From NCBI RefSeq assembly GCF_947502445.1, contig NZ_CANMZW010000033.1, positions 1 through 64,000 of the forward strand: a stretch of DNA of 64,000 nt, read 5' to 3'. Source of the DNA: an uncultured Brevibacillus sp. GTDB lineage: Bacteria; Bacillota; Bacilli; Brevibacillales; Brevibacillaceae. Positions 41,075-49,506 of the stretch are shown here, piece by piece. The position numbers were made by a program, and so were the translations under genes. Within the stretch, counting starts at the first letter, position 1; every line of letters begins with the position of its first letter. The notes beneath the pieces were generated by a model, which saw nothing but the letters and a program-made list of their open reading frames with translations, made no database searches and had not been told where the DNA came from.

Positions 41075-41481
41075 TGGAGGCAGGACGTGATTTGGACAAG
41101 CGCGATGCTCAGGCTGATCTGGAGTTGTGCGAGGCGGCTACTCCGGGTCCGTGGAAGTGGGAAGACGGTAACGATATGGAGGTTGGTCGTTTTGTAGGCG
41201 GCGATGGGAAAATCATCTGCGATTTCGGGGACGGCGAGCATTACTATCCGACGGAAGGCACAAAGCCAGATTGGAATGATGAAAGGTTCATTCTGGAAGC
41301 CCGGGAAGCGCTGCCGTACTGGATACATCGAGCACAGGCTGTGGAGGCAGCGTTGCGTTGGTACGCGGATCAGGATAATTACAGCATACCCCATCTCGGT
41401 TGCGCACCCAAAGTAATGGCTGACCGGGGAAAACGAGCTCACGACATACTGAAAGAGTTGGGGATTGAGGTGGGCAAATGA
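41074..41481 (+). CDS. small phage protein, DLELCEAATPGPW family
   Basis: A 135-residue acidic protein with DLELCEAATPGPWKWEDGN and NDERFILEAREALPYWIHRA, a recurring small phage family. It shares its core with the protein at 26837. Starts at the TAATG overlap with the YopX gene. No known activity. Confidence 0.72.
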   Translation: MEAGRDLDKRDAQADLELCEAATPGPWKWEDGNDMEVGRFVGGDGKIICDFGDGEHYYPTEGTKPDWNDERFILEAREALPYWIHRAQAVEAALRWYADQDNYSIPHLGCAPKVMADRGKRAHDILKELGIEVGK

Positions 41482-41786
41482 TGCAAGCAGGGCGTGAGCT
41501 GGATTTAGAAGTCGCAAAAGCTCTTGGGTGGAAGGTATCCGAAGACGAGGGAATATTCTGCGATGAAGATGGTCATGTGGTTGATGAGCCAAAGTTCTCC
41601 ACCACCTGGGAAGGCATGGGCGTGCTGGTGGAGGAAGCAAGGAATAATGGTCTAAACTTAGACTTCCACACTTTGCACGATAGATTTATTGGATATGCCG
41701 ATGGGCTCACCTATAGCGCGTATGCTGAAACGGCGCCGCACGCAGTGTGCTTGGCTTTCCTGATGGCGAAAGGGATCGCTATTTAA
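41478..41786 (+). CDS. phage ABA-sandwich domain protein
   Basis: A 102-residue protein with MMQAGRELDLEVAKALGWKV at the start and YAETAPHAVCLAFLMA near the end, matching the small phage ABA-sandwich family. It overlaps the previous gene by 4 nt. Role unknown. Confidence 0.7.
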   Translation: MMQAGRELDLEVAKALGWKVSEDEGIFCDEDGHVVDEPKFSTTWEGMGVLVEEARNNGLNLDFHTLHDRFIGYADGLTYSAYAETAPHAVCLAFLMAKGIAI

Positions 41787-41803
41787 CAAAAGAGAAATTG
41801 TGA

Positions 41804-41828
41804 TAAAAAAAGACTCCTATTGGGAGTC
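41804..41828 (-). terminator. terminator of the minus-strand HTH gene
   Basis: On the minus strand gactcc-caata-ggagtc is followed by seven T. It overlaps the stop codon of the gene at 41817. Confidence 0.85.
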
Positions 41829-42188
41829 AGGCTTCCTTCTTGATAATTGGATTACTTCTTCAAAGTCACCGAATTTATCTATGAAGAGTCTCTCCGCTTC
41901 TGTCAAATTGGTACCGTGTTCTTCTTTTTCCATGAGTTCATGTACCAAGTCTTCGGAAGCAGAAAAGAAGTGAAACAGTGATACCCTGAAATCCAATGGA
42001 GTCTCTTCCGAAAGTTGTTTGAAACGGTTGATTTCTCTCATAGAAAACAAGGATCGCGAATCACTAGGTGTTGCTCGAAAGCCAATCAGTTTCCCTTCTT
42101 TTTCCAGCTTGTAGACCTCTTCTTTGGATATTCCTAATGCATCTGCAGCTTGTGTTGCAGAAAGGTAAATGTCTTTCTTACCGAACAC
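41817..42188 (-). CDS. MerR/excisionase-like HTH protein
   Basis: A 123-residue protein with an N-terminal HTH (LSATQAADALGISKEEVYKLEKEGKLIGFRAT...SMREINRF), as in excisionase/MerR-type DNA-binding domains; the rest is an acidic helical region. ATG 42188 has aggatg upstream. It is an isolated minus-strand gene with its own terminator, the usual form of a moron or a lysogenic gene. It could be the recombination directionality factor. Confidence 0.68.
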   Translation of the reverse strand: MFGKKDIYLSATQAADALGISKEEVYKLEKEGKLIGFRATPSDSRSLFSMREINRFKQLSEETPLDFRVSLFHFFSASEDLVHELMEKEEHGTNLTEAERLFIDKFGDFEEVIQLSRRKPDSQ

Positions 42189-42290
42189 GTTTGATCATCC
42201 TTTCAGAATGATTAGATAATCTCAATGTAAGTAAGATCGGAAGCAAAAGCAATCTGTTTAACAAAATATTTCAGGATTGAAGGAAGGGAG

Positions 42291-42602
42291 TTGAGATCAG
42301 TTATGGCCCGTAGCCTACCTAGCATTAAAAGAGGAGATACCTTTTGTTACTACATCAAATGGGAAGGGGCTGTACTATCTGAGCTGAAGTCTCAGATAAG
42401 AGACGGATTCGATCGATTATTAGCAGACGTAACCATCGAAGAAACAGGGGATTTACACACGTTTAAAATGAGTGTTCCAAACACCGAAAAATGGCCAATC
42501 GGAACACTCTTAACGGACATCCAACGTGTAGTTGGAGGCATTATACAGTCATCTGAAACCATGTCAATATCGGTCATAAAGGACGTGACGAGGGATGAGT
42601 AG
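42291..42602 (+). CDS. unknown protein before the deacetylase
   Basis: A 103-residue beta-rich protein (IKRGDTFCYYIKWEGAVLSELKSQI...). The pattern IKRGDTF...S-QIRDG resembles small phage baseplate/fibre-associated proteins. Start TTG 42291 or ATG 42303: the gaaggga site fits neither well. It overlaps the collagen-like gene by 8 nt, so the two act together. Confidence 0.6.
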   Translation: MRSVMARSLPSIKRGDTFCYYIKWEGAVLSELKSQIRDGFDRLLADVTIEETGDLHTFKMSVPNTEKWPIGTLLTDIQRVVGGIIQSSETMSISVIKDVTRDE

Positions 42603-44004
42603 CAAAGAGAATCCGATCATTGTCACACCAACTCCGAAGGTTACCATTGAGATTATGCCTGTTAGAGGTTTGCCCGGACCTAAAGGAGAGCGAGGTGACA
42701 AGGGAGATAAAGGAGATATCGGCCCGCAAGGATTACAAGGGGTGAAAGGCGATACTGGGGCACAGGGCGCCAAAGGAGACAAAGGAGACAAAGGAGACAA
42801 AGGAGAAGCTGGTCAGCAGGGGGCGATGGGATCACAAGGCGTTCAAGGGAAGCGTGGCGTGCCTGGAGGGAATAGGGAAGGAGTAATCTTGCTTACTGCT
42901 GGTGTATCTTCGTCATGGACGAAGCCGTACGGGGATACGATCGGCGTCGATGCTGCAAACACGTACCTGTCTTCGCCAAGTGCTATGTATATCCAATCAA
43001 CAAATGGCGTAGATACTGCACTGAGACTACCTTCATTACGCGGCTTCAAACTGGACAAATATAAAAGCCTACGAGCATATGTGCATATTGAAAATGCCGC
43101 GAATTTAGTTGATTTACAGTTCTACTTTTCCGCGAACGGTGGTTTTAGTATTCAATCCTACTATGTACTGCTGGGGGACGACGCACGATTCGTTGAAGGA
43201 TGGAACGAGATTTTGATTGATACAACGAAGCTTATCGCACAGGGCGGGGACGTCCTCTCAACAAAAAGAGTGTCCTTCCAGGTGCGTGCGAAATCCAGGG
43301 CTAGCACGACTGTAAAAGTTACATTCGATTCACTTGTTGCGGACGTCATCCAGAAACCAAAGGTTCTGTTTACCTTTGATGATGGCTGGAGTACACAATA
43401 CACAAAAGCGTTCCCGTTACTGTTAGAGAGGGGGTTTGTAGGCAATATCGGTGTCATTTCCTCATACGTAGGCAAAACCAATTACTGCACGTTAGCTCAA
43501 CTTCAAGAAATGTACAACTACGGCTGGGATTTATTCAACCACACAGCCACGCATCCAGACTTAGCTACTCTTTCTGATACTGAGGCGAAGAATGAGATCG
43601 CAACGTGCAAAAATTGGTTACTATCAAACGGTTTTACAAGAGCAGCTGATTTCCTTGCCTACCCGTATGGTGGGTTTACCTCATCGACCATAGAGGCAAT
43701 AAAAGACAATGTGAAAGTGGCACGATCATTAGGGGAAGGTATTCAAGGCGAAAAGTTGCTGAATCCTCATCGAATAATGACCCGAAACATGGTTAACGGT
43801 CGCGCGACAACAAATTTTACAGGCTTTATTGACGAAGTGATTAATACGAGTGGAACGCTTGTATTTTTAAACCATAAAATTGAGCCGTCTGGTACAGATC
43901 CTTTGATATATACAGATGCTAGCTTTACGACTGTTCTGGACTATTTGTATACAAAACGGGATCAAATCGATGTTGTATCTGTTTCTCAATGGCTTATCGG
44001 GTGA
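42595..44004 (+). CDS. collagen-repeat polysaccharide deacetylase
   Basis: A 469-residue protein. Residues about 25-92 are Gly-X-Y collagen repeats (GERGDKGDKGDIGPQG ... GDKGDKGDKGE). A beta-rich region (95-250) follows, then a NodB polysaccharide deacetylase domain: FTFDDGW at 259-265 with Asp262/Asp263, HTATH at 316-320 as the metal histidines, and AYPYGG. All catalytic motifs are present. No signal peptide. It is a trimeric, probably virion-borne or surface-acting enzyme removing acetyl groups from a wall polymer. It sits far from the tail genes. Confidence 0.85.
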   Translation: MSSKENPIIVTPTPKVTIEIMPVRGLPGPKGERGDKGDKGDIGPQGLQGVKGDTGAQGAKGDKGDKGDKGEAGQQGAMGSQGVQGKRGVPGGNREGVILLTAGVSSSWTKPYGDTIGVDAANTYLSSPSAMYIQSTNGVDTALRLPSLRGFKLDKYKSLRAYVHIENAANLVDLQFYFSANGGFSIQSYYVLLGDDARFVEGWNEILIDTTKLIAQGGDVLSTKRVSFQVRAKSRASTTVKVTFDSLVADVIQKPKVLFTFDDGWSTQYTKAFPLLLERGFVGNIGVISSYVGKTNYCTLAQLQEMYNYGWDLFNHTATHPDLATLSDTEAKNEIATCKNWLLSNGFTRAADFLAYPYGGFTSSTIEAIKDNVKVARSLGEGIQGEKLLNPHRIMTRNMVNGRATTNFTGFIDEVINTSGTLVFLNHKIEPSGTDPLIYTDASFTTVLDYLYTKRDQIDVVSVSQWLIG

Positions 44005-44057
44005 CATAAGGGAAAAGGCGAAGTGCTGGATAAGTGAAAATTTTTCGAGAATAAAGG

Positions 44058-44162
44058 TTATCTTTTTCTAAAGATCGCTTTAAAAATGATAACCAACAAG
44101 ACTATAGTCCCTACAAACAAAAATGCTTTTACTCCGCTTGGGTAAAGATTTATCTGATTCAT
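44058..44162 (-). CDS. 34-residue single-helix membrane peptide
   Basis: MNQINLYPSGVKAFLFVGTI followed by VLLVIIFKAIFRKR: one helix with a basic cytoplasmic end. The start has aggaggg 9 nt upstream. It is divergent with the ArpU-like gene. Function unknown; a moron, holin-like or toxin-like peptide is possible. Confidence 0.55.
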   Translation of the reverse strand: MNQINLYPSGVKAFLFVGTIVLLVIIFKAIFRKR

Positions 44163-44262
44163 GAATGACCCTCCTAAAAACAAAAGGCCCCCATCCGGGA
44201 GCCAGAATATGCGTTCGTCAAACCATATTATACCACGGGCAACCGGACAGGGGGAACGGAAG

Positions 44263-44649
44263 ATGAGCGCACAAGAACAAATGTCAATGTTTCCGCCGAT
44301 AGATGAGAGAGCAGTACGGCAGGCGGTAGCAAAAGAATTAAAAGCGTATAAAGCCCTTCGAGTTGCTGCACAAAATAGAAAAGAGCAGCAAGAGAGGGGC
44401 ATCGATCAACTTTTTCCACGATTGCAGTCGTCAGATACTAAAAACATCTTAAAGGCACAGCAGATAGAACGTGCGCTGCAATACTCATTGGATGAGGTTG
44501 AGCGGCAGATTATTGAAGAAAAGTACCTCAACACATCCAGGGTAAAGGACATCAACATATACTTGGATTTGGGTATGACAAAGGATCAATACTACCCAAA
44601 AAAGAAAGATGCGATTTTTCAGATTGCAACGGCACTCGGTATTATCTGA
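44263..44649 (+). CDS. ArpU-like late transcription regulator
   Basis: A 128-residue protein of the ArpU/sigma-like family: helical N-terminus and EVERQIIEEKYLNTSRVKDINIYLDLGMTKDQYYPKKKDAIF at the end, a sigma-region-4-like HTH. ATG 44263 follows ggggga. In Firmicute phages this gene stands just before packaging and controls late genes. Confidence 0.75.
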   Translation: MSAQEQMSMFPPIDERAVRQAVAKELKAYKALRVAAQNRKEQQERGIDQLFPRLQSSDTKNILKAQQIERALQYSLDEVERQIIEEKYLNTSRVKDINIYLDLGMTKDQYYPKKKDAIFQIATALGII

Positions 44650-45171
44650 GTGCTCTTTTTTATGCTAAAAAGCCCGATAAAAACCCGATAAAAGGTAGGA
44701 CAAAATCAGGGATAAAAGCTAGGACGTTTTTCGAACGTTTGATCGGTAATCTTGAGTCAAGGGCGGCAACATAACCCCTTGGGAGATACCGTCTATCCCT
44801 TATCAATGGCGTACCTGAGCGAATCTATGGATGATGACGAATGTTACCTTACGAGAGGGGGACATTTAGAGTCTGAACGCGCTAGTCTTGCGATGATCGT
44901 AGCAGGGAACATGCAATTGTTTTTCGTTGTATGCATTGCTGCGGTTTTCAAGTTTGGGAACCCCTCTCGGAGCTTTAGAAAATCGCCATTACTCTGTTGG
45001 GATATACCGGACAGGGGATAATGCGAGACCTACGGCTTCGGCCCCTCGCCCCTTGCCCAGTATTTTCTGAAATAGGACTCAGAACTCACTAAAAAATGGA
45101 CGAAATGGTAGTGAAGAAACAGGAAATCTCCCGTTAAACGTCGAATTTTAGGTTTTTAGGAGGGGGTCTCT
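44650..45171 (+). other. 522-nt stretch with no convincing gene; direct repeats
   Basis: Just after the ArpU-like gene there are repeats: cccgataaaa twice (44673-44692) and gataaaaggtaggac / gataaaagctaggac (44687-44725). A frame at 44752-45021 is open but has no start site or protein-like composition. Gaps here in related phages can hold the late promoter or packaging site. Confidence 0.5.
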
Positions 45172-45810
45172 ATGGCTGCATGGGAAATAACCAAGGAAAT
45201 CGTTGGTTTCCTATATCAATTAAGTGGAATAATAATAGTGATCGGGGTAGTTGTGGGGATATTACAACTGAGAGTATTAAAGAAAGATTTAAAGGACAGA
45301 AATACTCGAGCGGTAGCGGAAAAAAGCTTGGAATACCTTACGTTTTATGCAAATTTCATTGGTGAGCAAGATAAATACAATGAAGCACTTAAAAAAGAGA
45401 TTCCCACCCCAGAAAAAACTGACCATTTGTTTGATGGAAAGTTTAATCTTCAAATTGATTCACTAAGCAAGGAATTGCTTGCAGAATCAATCGTGAAATA
45501 CGAGCTTGGTTTGCATCTACTATTTAATCAACTAGAATATTTTAGTGTCGCTGTTTTAAAAGGCGTAGTTGACGACACTATAATGTATACACCGGTCGCT
45601 AAAAATTTTTGTAAATTGGTGAAAGAAGAACATGTGTTTATCTCAGTGATGCGCAGTAATGGTGCACCTTTTAAAAATTTGTTTCAGCTGTACAAAAAAT
45701 GGACAGATAGGATGGAAGTCGAGCAATTGGAGTTGCAAAAGCTGGAAGCTGAGCGTAAGATAAAGCAGAAGGGTACGGATTACCAAAGCACTCCACCTAT
45801 TGGTTTCTAA
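45172..45810 (+). CDS. membrane-anchored unknown protein
   Basis: A 212-residue protein with one N-terminal helix (residues about 11-34, LYQLSGIIIVIGVVVGILQL) and a long cytoplasmic helical domain ending in a charged coiled tail. ATG has taggaggggg 7 nt upstream. The layout resembles DUF4760-type proteins. It is a good candidate for a moron gene (lysogenic conversion or phage exclusion). Confidence 0.65.
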   Translation: MAAWEITKEIVGFLYQLSGIIIVIGVVVGILQLRVLKKDLKDRNTRAVAEKSLEYLTFYANFIGEQDKYNEALKKEIPTPEKTDHLFDGKFNLQIDSLSKELLAESIVKYELGLHLLFNQLEYFSVAVLKGVVDDTIMYTPVAKNFCKLVKEEHVFISVMRSNGAPFKNLFQLYKKWTDRMEVEQLELQKLEAERKIKQKGTDYQSTPPIGF

Positions 45811-45823
45811 TGGAGGGATAATC

Positions 45824-45973
45824 ATGAAAGAAGAACTTTTGAAAAAGTCACTGAATGAATTACGTGAGCTTCTAAAGGAAAATATCGAACAAAGTGAGAA
45901 GGAATTTCCAAGCTTGATCATCAAACATTCAATTGGATCATCTCCTTTTACAAATGAAAAAGTTGCAAACTAG
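45824..45973 (+). CDS. small unknown protein
   Basis: A 49-residue protein with a helix (LLKKSLNELRELLKENIEQ) and a polar end. aatggaggg 8 nt upstream. It is 13 nt after the membrane protein and followed by a terminator, so the two form a mini-operon. Confidence 0.55.
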   Translation: MKEELLKKSLNELRELLKENIEQSEKEFPSLIIKHSIGSSPFTNEKVAN

Positions 45974-45976
45974 ATT

Positions 45977-46001
45977 AGGGCACCCATGTGGTGCTCTTTT
46001 T
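45977..46001 (+). terminator. terminator of the two-gene unit
   Basis: agggcacc-catgt-ggtgctct pairs over 8 bp (one G:U) and is followed by ttttt. Confidence 0.8.
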
Positions 46002-46022
46002 CATGGAGGTGGGTGAAATGTA

Positions 46023-46517
46023 GTGCGCCAGTTTGTTGACTCAGATACTGGAGAAATATTCTATACCGAGGAAGTGCTGCGCCGGTCGGATGAGATAGTA
46101 AAAGTATTTCGTCCTGTAGGCCGCAGCTCAAAATTCGTAAAAATCAAAGCCAGCCAAAAGGCAAAGAGACGGCTACGAAAGCTGTCACTCGCTGAGGCTG
46201 GCTTTTTGTTGAAGATCGCACCATATGCATCCGAGGGAACAAACCTCCTGCAAGGCGATAACGAGCGCGGGCAAAAGGGAACGCCGCTCACGGTCAAAGA
46301 CCTTGCCCGCATCGCTGACTGCTCCTATCCAACGGCGCGCAAGATCGTAAAGACATTCATTGAGCTGCACGTCTTACGCCGCACCGATCTGGAAGGGCGG
46401 TCAGCATTGGCAATCAATCCGTTATATTCCCTCAACGGGAAAACAGCAGAAGCGTGGCTCCTGCAACTGTTCAAACAGGAGATCACAGAGGCTGGAGAAG
46501 ACCCCAATTTGGATTAA
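46023..46517 (+). CDS. HTH-containing phage protein
   Basis: A 164-residue basic protein. The C-terminal half has a winged-helix pattern (TPLTVKDLARIADCSYPTARKIVKTFIELHVLRR), the N-terminal half is Lys/Arg-rich. GTG start follows ggaggtggg. DNA-binding is likely; its place between ArpU and the methylase/terminase fits a late regulator or packaging helper. Confidence 0.7.
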   Translation: MRQFVDSDTGEIFYTEEVLRRSDEIVKVFRPVGRSSKFVKIKASQKAKRRLRKLSLAEAGFLLKIAPYASEGTNLLQGDNERGQKGTPLTVKDLARIADCSYPTARKIVKTFIELHVLRRTDLEGRSALAINPLYSLNGKTAEAWLLQLFKQEITEAGEDPNLD

Positions 46518-46736
46518 GGGGTCGCCAGAAGGCAACAGCCAGCAGAGCCTTGGCGCTCTAAGCATCAACCGCATTTTTTGCGGTGAAAGGAAACATATAC
46601 TTTTCCGCTGGAATAGTAGTCGTTTGGTTTCACCACCAAAATACAGCACCAGCCCAATAGCAACAAGGCTTTCAGAAGTTTCGGGGCTGGCAATATTCTT
46701 TATTCTTACTTTATTGCCACGAAGGAGCTGAACAGC
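46518..46736 (+). other. 219-nt non-coding stretch with several hairpins
   Basis: No gene. Visible stems: accgca-tttt-tgcggt (46569-46584), ggtgaaa / tttcacc (46581-46635 range) and ccagccc (46649-46655) / gggctgg (46684-46690). The pairing density suggests a structured RNA or a DNA element linked with packaging. Confidence 0.4.
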
Positions 46737-48032
46737 TTGGATATTCGGAAATTACATATCTCAATGATCAACCCTGCTCTTTATAATCCGAGGGTAGATC
46801 TGCAGCCTGGTGATCCAGAATATGAGAAGCTAAAACGATCGATACAGGAGTTTGGATACGTACAGCTGCTCATCTGGAATGAACGTTCAGGAAACCTCGT
46901 TGGAGGTCATCAAGGATTCAAGATACTCGTTAACGAGCTAGGGCGGACTGAGATAGACGTCTCTGTTGTGGACCTTGATGATGCTCAGGAGAAGGCACTC
47001 AACATAGCGCTGAACAAGATCAGTGGGGCGTGGGACGAAGAAAAGCTTGCCCAGGTGCTTGCTGAGCTTCAAGAGAGCGAATTGGATATCTCTCTTTCTG
47101 GTTTCGACAATGAGGAAATCACAGAATTGCTCAGTGAGTACGTAGACATCGAGGTGGACGATCCAGTTGTCGAGGATGATTTTGATATCCAGAAGGCGCT
47201 AAATGAGATTAAGGAGCCCGAGACGAAGCTAGGGGATATCTGGCAACTGGGGCGGCATCTTCTCATGTGTGGAGACTCTACAAGCCTGGACGATGTGCAG
47301 ACGCTCATGGATGGCATAAAGGCTGCTTTAGTTGTAACAGACCCTCCGTATAATGTCGCTTTTCACAGCGAGTCAGCCGATCTGGCTGCAGATGGGCGGG
47401 AAAGCATCATGAACGATGATATGCCCATGGAGCAATTCGAGAAGTTTTTGGAGGATGTATTCCGGAATTACGCAGCGATTATGGAAAAACAGGCAGCTAT
47501 ATACGTTTTCCATCCTTCAGGCTATCAGCGTGAATTCGAGAACCAAATGAATGCCGCTGGCATCGTTGTCAGAAGACAATGCATCTGGGTGAAAAATGCG
47601 TCTACATTCGGTTTTGCTCAGTACAAATTCAAGCATGAACCAGTGTTCTATGCTCACTTGAAAGGACAAGCTCCCGCATGGTACGGGGATCGTAAGCAAA
47701 CGACAGTTTGGCGGTCTGGTTTACCAGCAGAAGCGAATGAGCCCGAGACGGTCTGGGAAGTGTCACGAGGCGATGTCAATAAATACGTTCATCCCACACA
47801 AAAGCCACTCGAGCTCCTAGCTATCCCAATCGGAAACAGCAGTCAGAAGTATGACACGGTTGTGGACTTCTTTGGCGGTAGCGGATCAACACTCATGACC
47901 TGCGAACAGATGGGACGCACCTGCAGGAGCATGGAGCTAGACCCAAAATTCTGCGATGTCATTAAGCGAAGATATTACGAGGCAACAGGCGTAGAACCAG
48001 TTCTGATTCGTAGGCTGCAGGAAGCTGTTTAA
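46737..48032 (+). CDS. ParB-like domain fused to DNA methyltransferase
   Basis: A 431-residue protein. N-terminal ParB/Srx-type nuclease-like domain (NPALYNPRVDLQPGDPEYEKLKRSI, GNLVGGHQGF), then an amino-methyltransferase of the beta class: DPPY at 202-205 first, FFGGSGSTLMTCEQM near 378 later. TTG start after gaaggagc. This fusion is a standard member of phage packaging regions, where it methylates DNA (N6-A or N4-C) before packaging. Confidence 0.9.
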   Translation: MDIRKLHISMINPALYNPRVDLQPGDPEYEKLKRSIQEFGYVQLLIWNERSGNLVGGHQGFKILVNELGRTEIDVSVVDLDDAQEKALNIALNKISGAWDEEKLAQVLAELQESELDISLSGFDNEEITELLSEYVDIEVDDPVVEDDFDIQKALNEIKEPETKLGDIWQLGRHLLMCGDSTSLDDVQTLMDGIKAALVVTDPPYNVAFHSESADLAADGRESIMNDDMPMEQFEKFLEDVFRNYAAIMEKQAAIYVFHPSGYQREFENQMNAAGIVVRRQCIWVKNASTFGFAQYKFKHEPVFYAHLKGQAPAWYGDRKQTTVWRSGLPAEANEPETVWEVSRGDVNKYVHPTQKPLELLAIPIGNSSQKYDTVVDFFGGSGSTLMTCEQMGRTCRSMELDPKFCDVIKRRYYEATGVEPVLIRRLQEAV

Positions 48033-48066
48033 AACAGCAAAAGGGAGACGCGTGAACGTCCCCCTC

Positions 48067-48168
48067 TGCACCCGGGTCACCCCGGCTGAGATAGTGGAAA
48101 CCCGTGGCCACGGAACTCAAAGCCACTATCTCGCATTCCATTCTATCATGGAAAGCCGAGGGTGCCCA
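48067..48168 (+). ncRNA. possible multi-branched RNA element before terminase
   Basis: An outer stem gcaccc / gggtgc (plus cggc / gccg) closes two inner hairpins: gagatagtgg (48088-48097) with ccactatctc (48123-48132), containing the palindrome ccgtggccacgg, and ttcca / tggaa (48137-48155 area). No gene lies inside. It could be a structured leader, or a packaging-linked site. Confidence 0.45.
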
Positions 48169-48170
48169 CA

Positions 48171-48428
48171 ATGAACAAGGAAAAACTGGAAAAACAACCT
48201 ACTGAAATAGAAGTCCTACAAGGGCTGCTCGAGTCAAAGGGGAAATATCGAAAAATCATTCAAGCCGCTATCGCTAAATGGGTGAAGGATTTTCAAGACG
48301 GCGTAATTCAATTGAAGACAGCTGATGATTTGAAAACACTCATCCAATTGGACATAGAACTGCAAAAGAGCATAAGAGCAGATAAACGAATGCAGTCGAA
48401 AAGAAACCGCGGAGGTGGGGTGACATGA
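48171..48428 (+). CDS. small helical protein before terminase
   Basis: An 85-residue helical protein (MNKEKLEKQPTEIEVLQGLL...), basic C-terminus (KRNRGGG). ATG 48171 after gagggtg. It is 4 nt before the small terminase start and may assist packaging. Unknown family. Confidence 0.6.
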   Translation: MNKEKLEKQPTEIEVLQGLLESKGKYRKIIQAAIAKWVKDFQDGVIQLKTADDLKTLIQLDIELQKSIRADKRMQSKRNRGGGVT

Positions 48429-48432
48429 TCTA

Positions 48433-49269
48433 ATGGCGCGCGCTAGAGACCCGAATAGGGATAGAGCATTTGAGATTTGGAAACAGTCTGCTGGTTCGAT
48501 AAAGCTCAAGGACATTGCTGATCAACTAGGCATTTCAGAGGGCACGATCCGAGGATGGAAGAACAAAGACCGATGGGAAGAACAGCATAGTGGAACGTTC
48601 CAAACAAAGGAACGGAGCGCAACGAAAAAAGCAGAACGCTCCAATGGAACGGAACAAAATCCAGATGGGGTGTCGTGGCTCGTAGTTGAAAAGGAGTATG
48701 TCACTGATATTCGAAGAAAGCCATGTACATTCAAATCCTTGTCGGAAAAATACAACATCCCTATCCAGACTATTAAGGAATATGCATTGAGAAGCAACTG
48801 GACAGATAAAAGGTCTCGTCATCGTACTACTGTCCTACAGAAAACGACAGAAAAAACTGCGGAGCTTATAAGTACCGACATTGCGAAGGTAACAGCTCGA
48901 CACTTGATGGTATCCGACAAATTACTTTCGGTGATAGAGTCAGCGTTGGGGGATGAGCGGCAGTTTTACAAATACGTAGAGAAGCTGCGAACAAGCTACG
49001 GTCAAGGAGAGTTTGATGAAGAGCTAAAGGTCGAAGTTCTCGATACGCTGAACGAGGCAAAGCTCCTGAACACCGTATCAGCAATGGAAAAGCTCCAAAA
49101 GATGCAGCGACAACTCATTGGTGTTCTGGATGAGAAGGACAGACGGAAGATTGAAATGGATCGTCGTCGACTGTTTGGTGAGGGTGAGGACGATGAAGAA
49201 GAGGACGACGGCTTTATTGAGGCTCTGGACGGTAAGGTCCCAGAGATATGGGGCGATGAGGACGAGTGA
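48433..49269 (+). CDS. terminase small subunit (PBSX type)
   Basis: A 278-residue DNA-recognition subunit. N-terminal HTH (FEIWKQSAGSIKLKDIADQLGISEGTIRGWKNKDRWEE) followed by a second HTH-like unit (FKSLSEKYNIPIQTIKEYA) and helical oligomerisation region; the end is very acidic. Binds the phage packaging site and hands DNA to the large subunit. Confidence 0.85.
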   Translation: MARARDPNRDRAFEIWKQSAGSIKLKDIADQLGISEGTIRGWKNKDRWEEQHSGTFQTKERSATKKAERSNGTEQNPDGVSWLVVEKEYVTDIRRKPCTFKSLSEKYNIPIQTIKEYALRSNWTDKRSRHRTTVLQKTTEKTAELISTDIAKVTARHLMVSDKLLSVIESALGDERQFYKYVEKLRTSYGQGEFDEELKVEVLDTLNEAKLLNTVSAMEKLQKMQRQLIGVLDEKDRRKIEMDRRRLFGEGEDDEEEDDGFIEALDGKVPEIWGDEDE

Positions 49270-49506
49270 ATTTTATGCAGGATTTTATGCAGTCTGACCT
49301 TGGGAAATAAACAGTGACATCCGATGAAAACCGCGTTGTTATTGGGTTTGTATAAATGATGTATAAACGTCGGTTATCCACACCTCATAAGAACCGCGTC
49401 GTTATCGCATTTTTACTTTCGGATTGAGTCAGATAATAAGTATTATGTGAACTAGAAATGAATACGATATACATTTTCGACAAGGAGGTAGAGGGTGATG
49501 AAATAG
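49270..49506 (+). other. 237-nt gap between terminase subunits, direct repeats
   Basis: No gene. Two kinds of direct repeat: ttttatgcag twice (about 49271-49290) and aaccgcgttgttat / aaccgcgtcgttat (49329-49342 and 49392-49405). Such a gap is unusual between terS and terL and may hold a packaging (pac/cos) or regulatory site. Confidence 0.45.

Noticed and set aside
42774-42808. Tandem aaaggagac repeats
   Set aside because: Explained by the collagen Gly-X-Y coding repeat, not a CRISPR or other array.
44752-45021. 89-codon plus-strand open frame
   Set aside because: TTG start without a ribosome binding site, and mixed composition with no domain pattern; treated as part of the non-coding gap.
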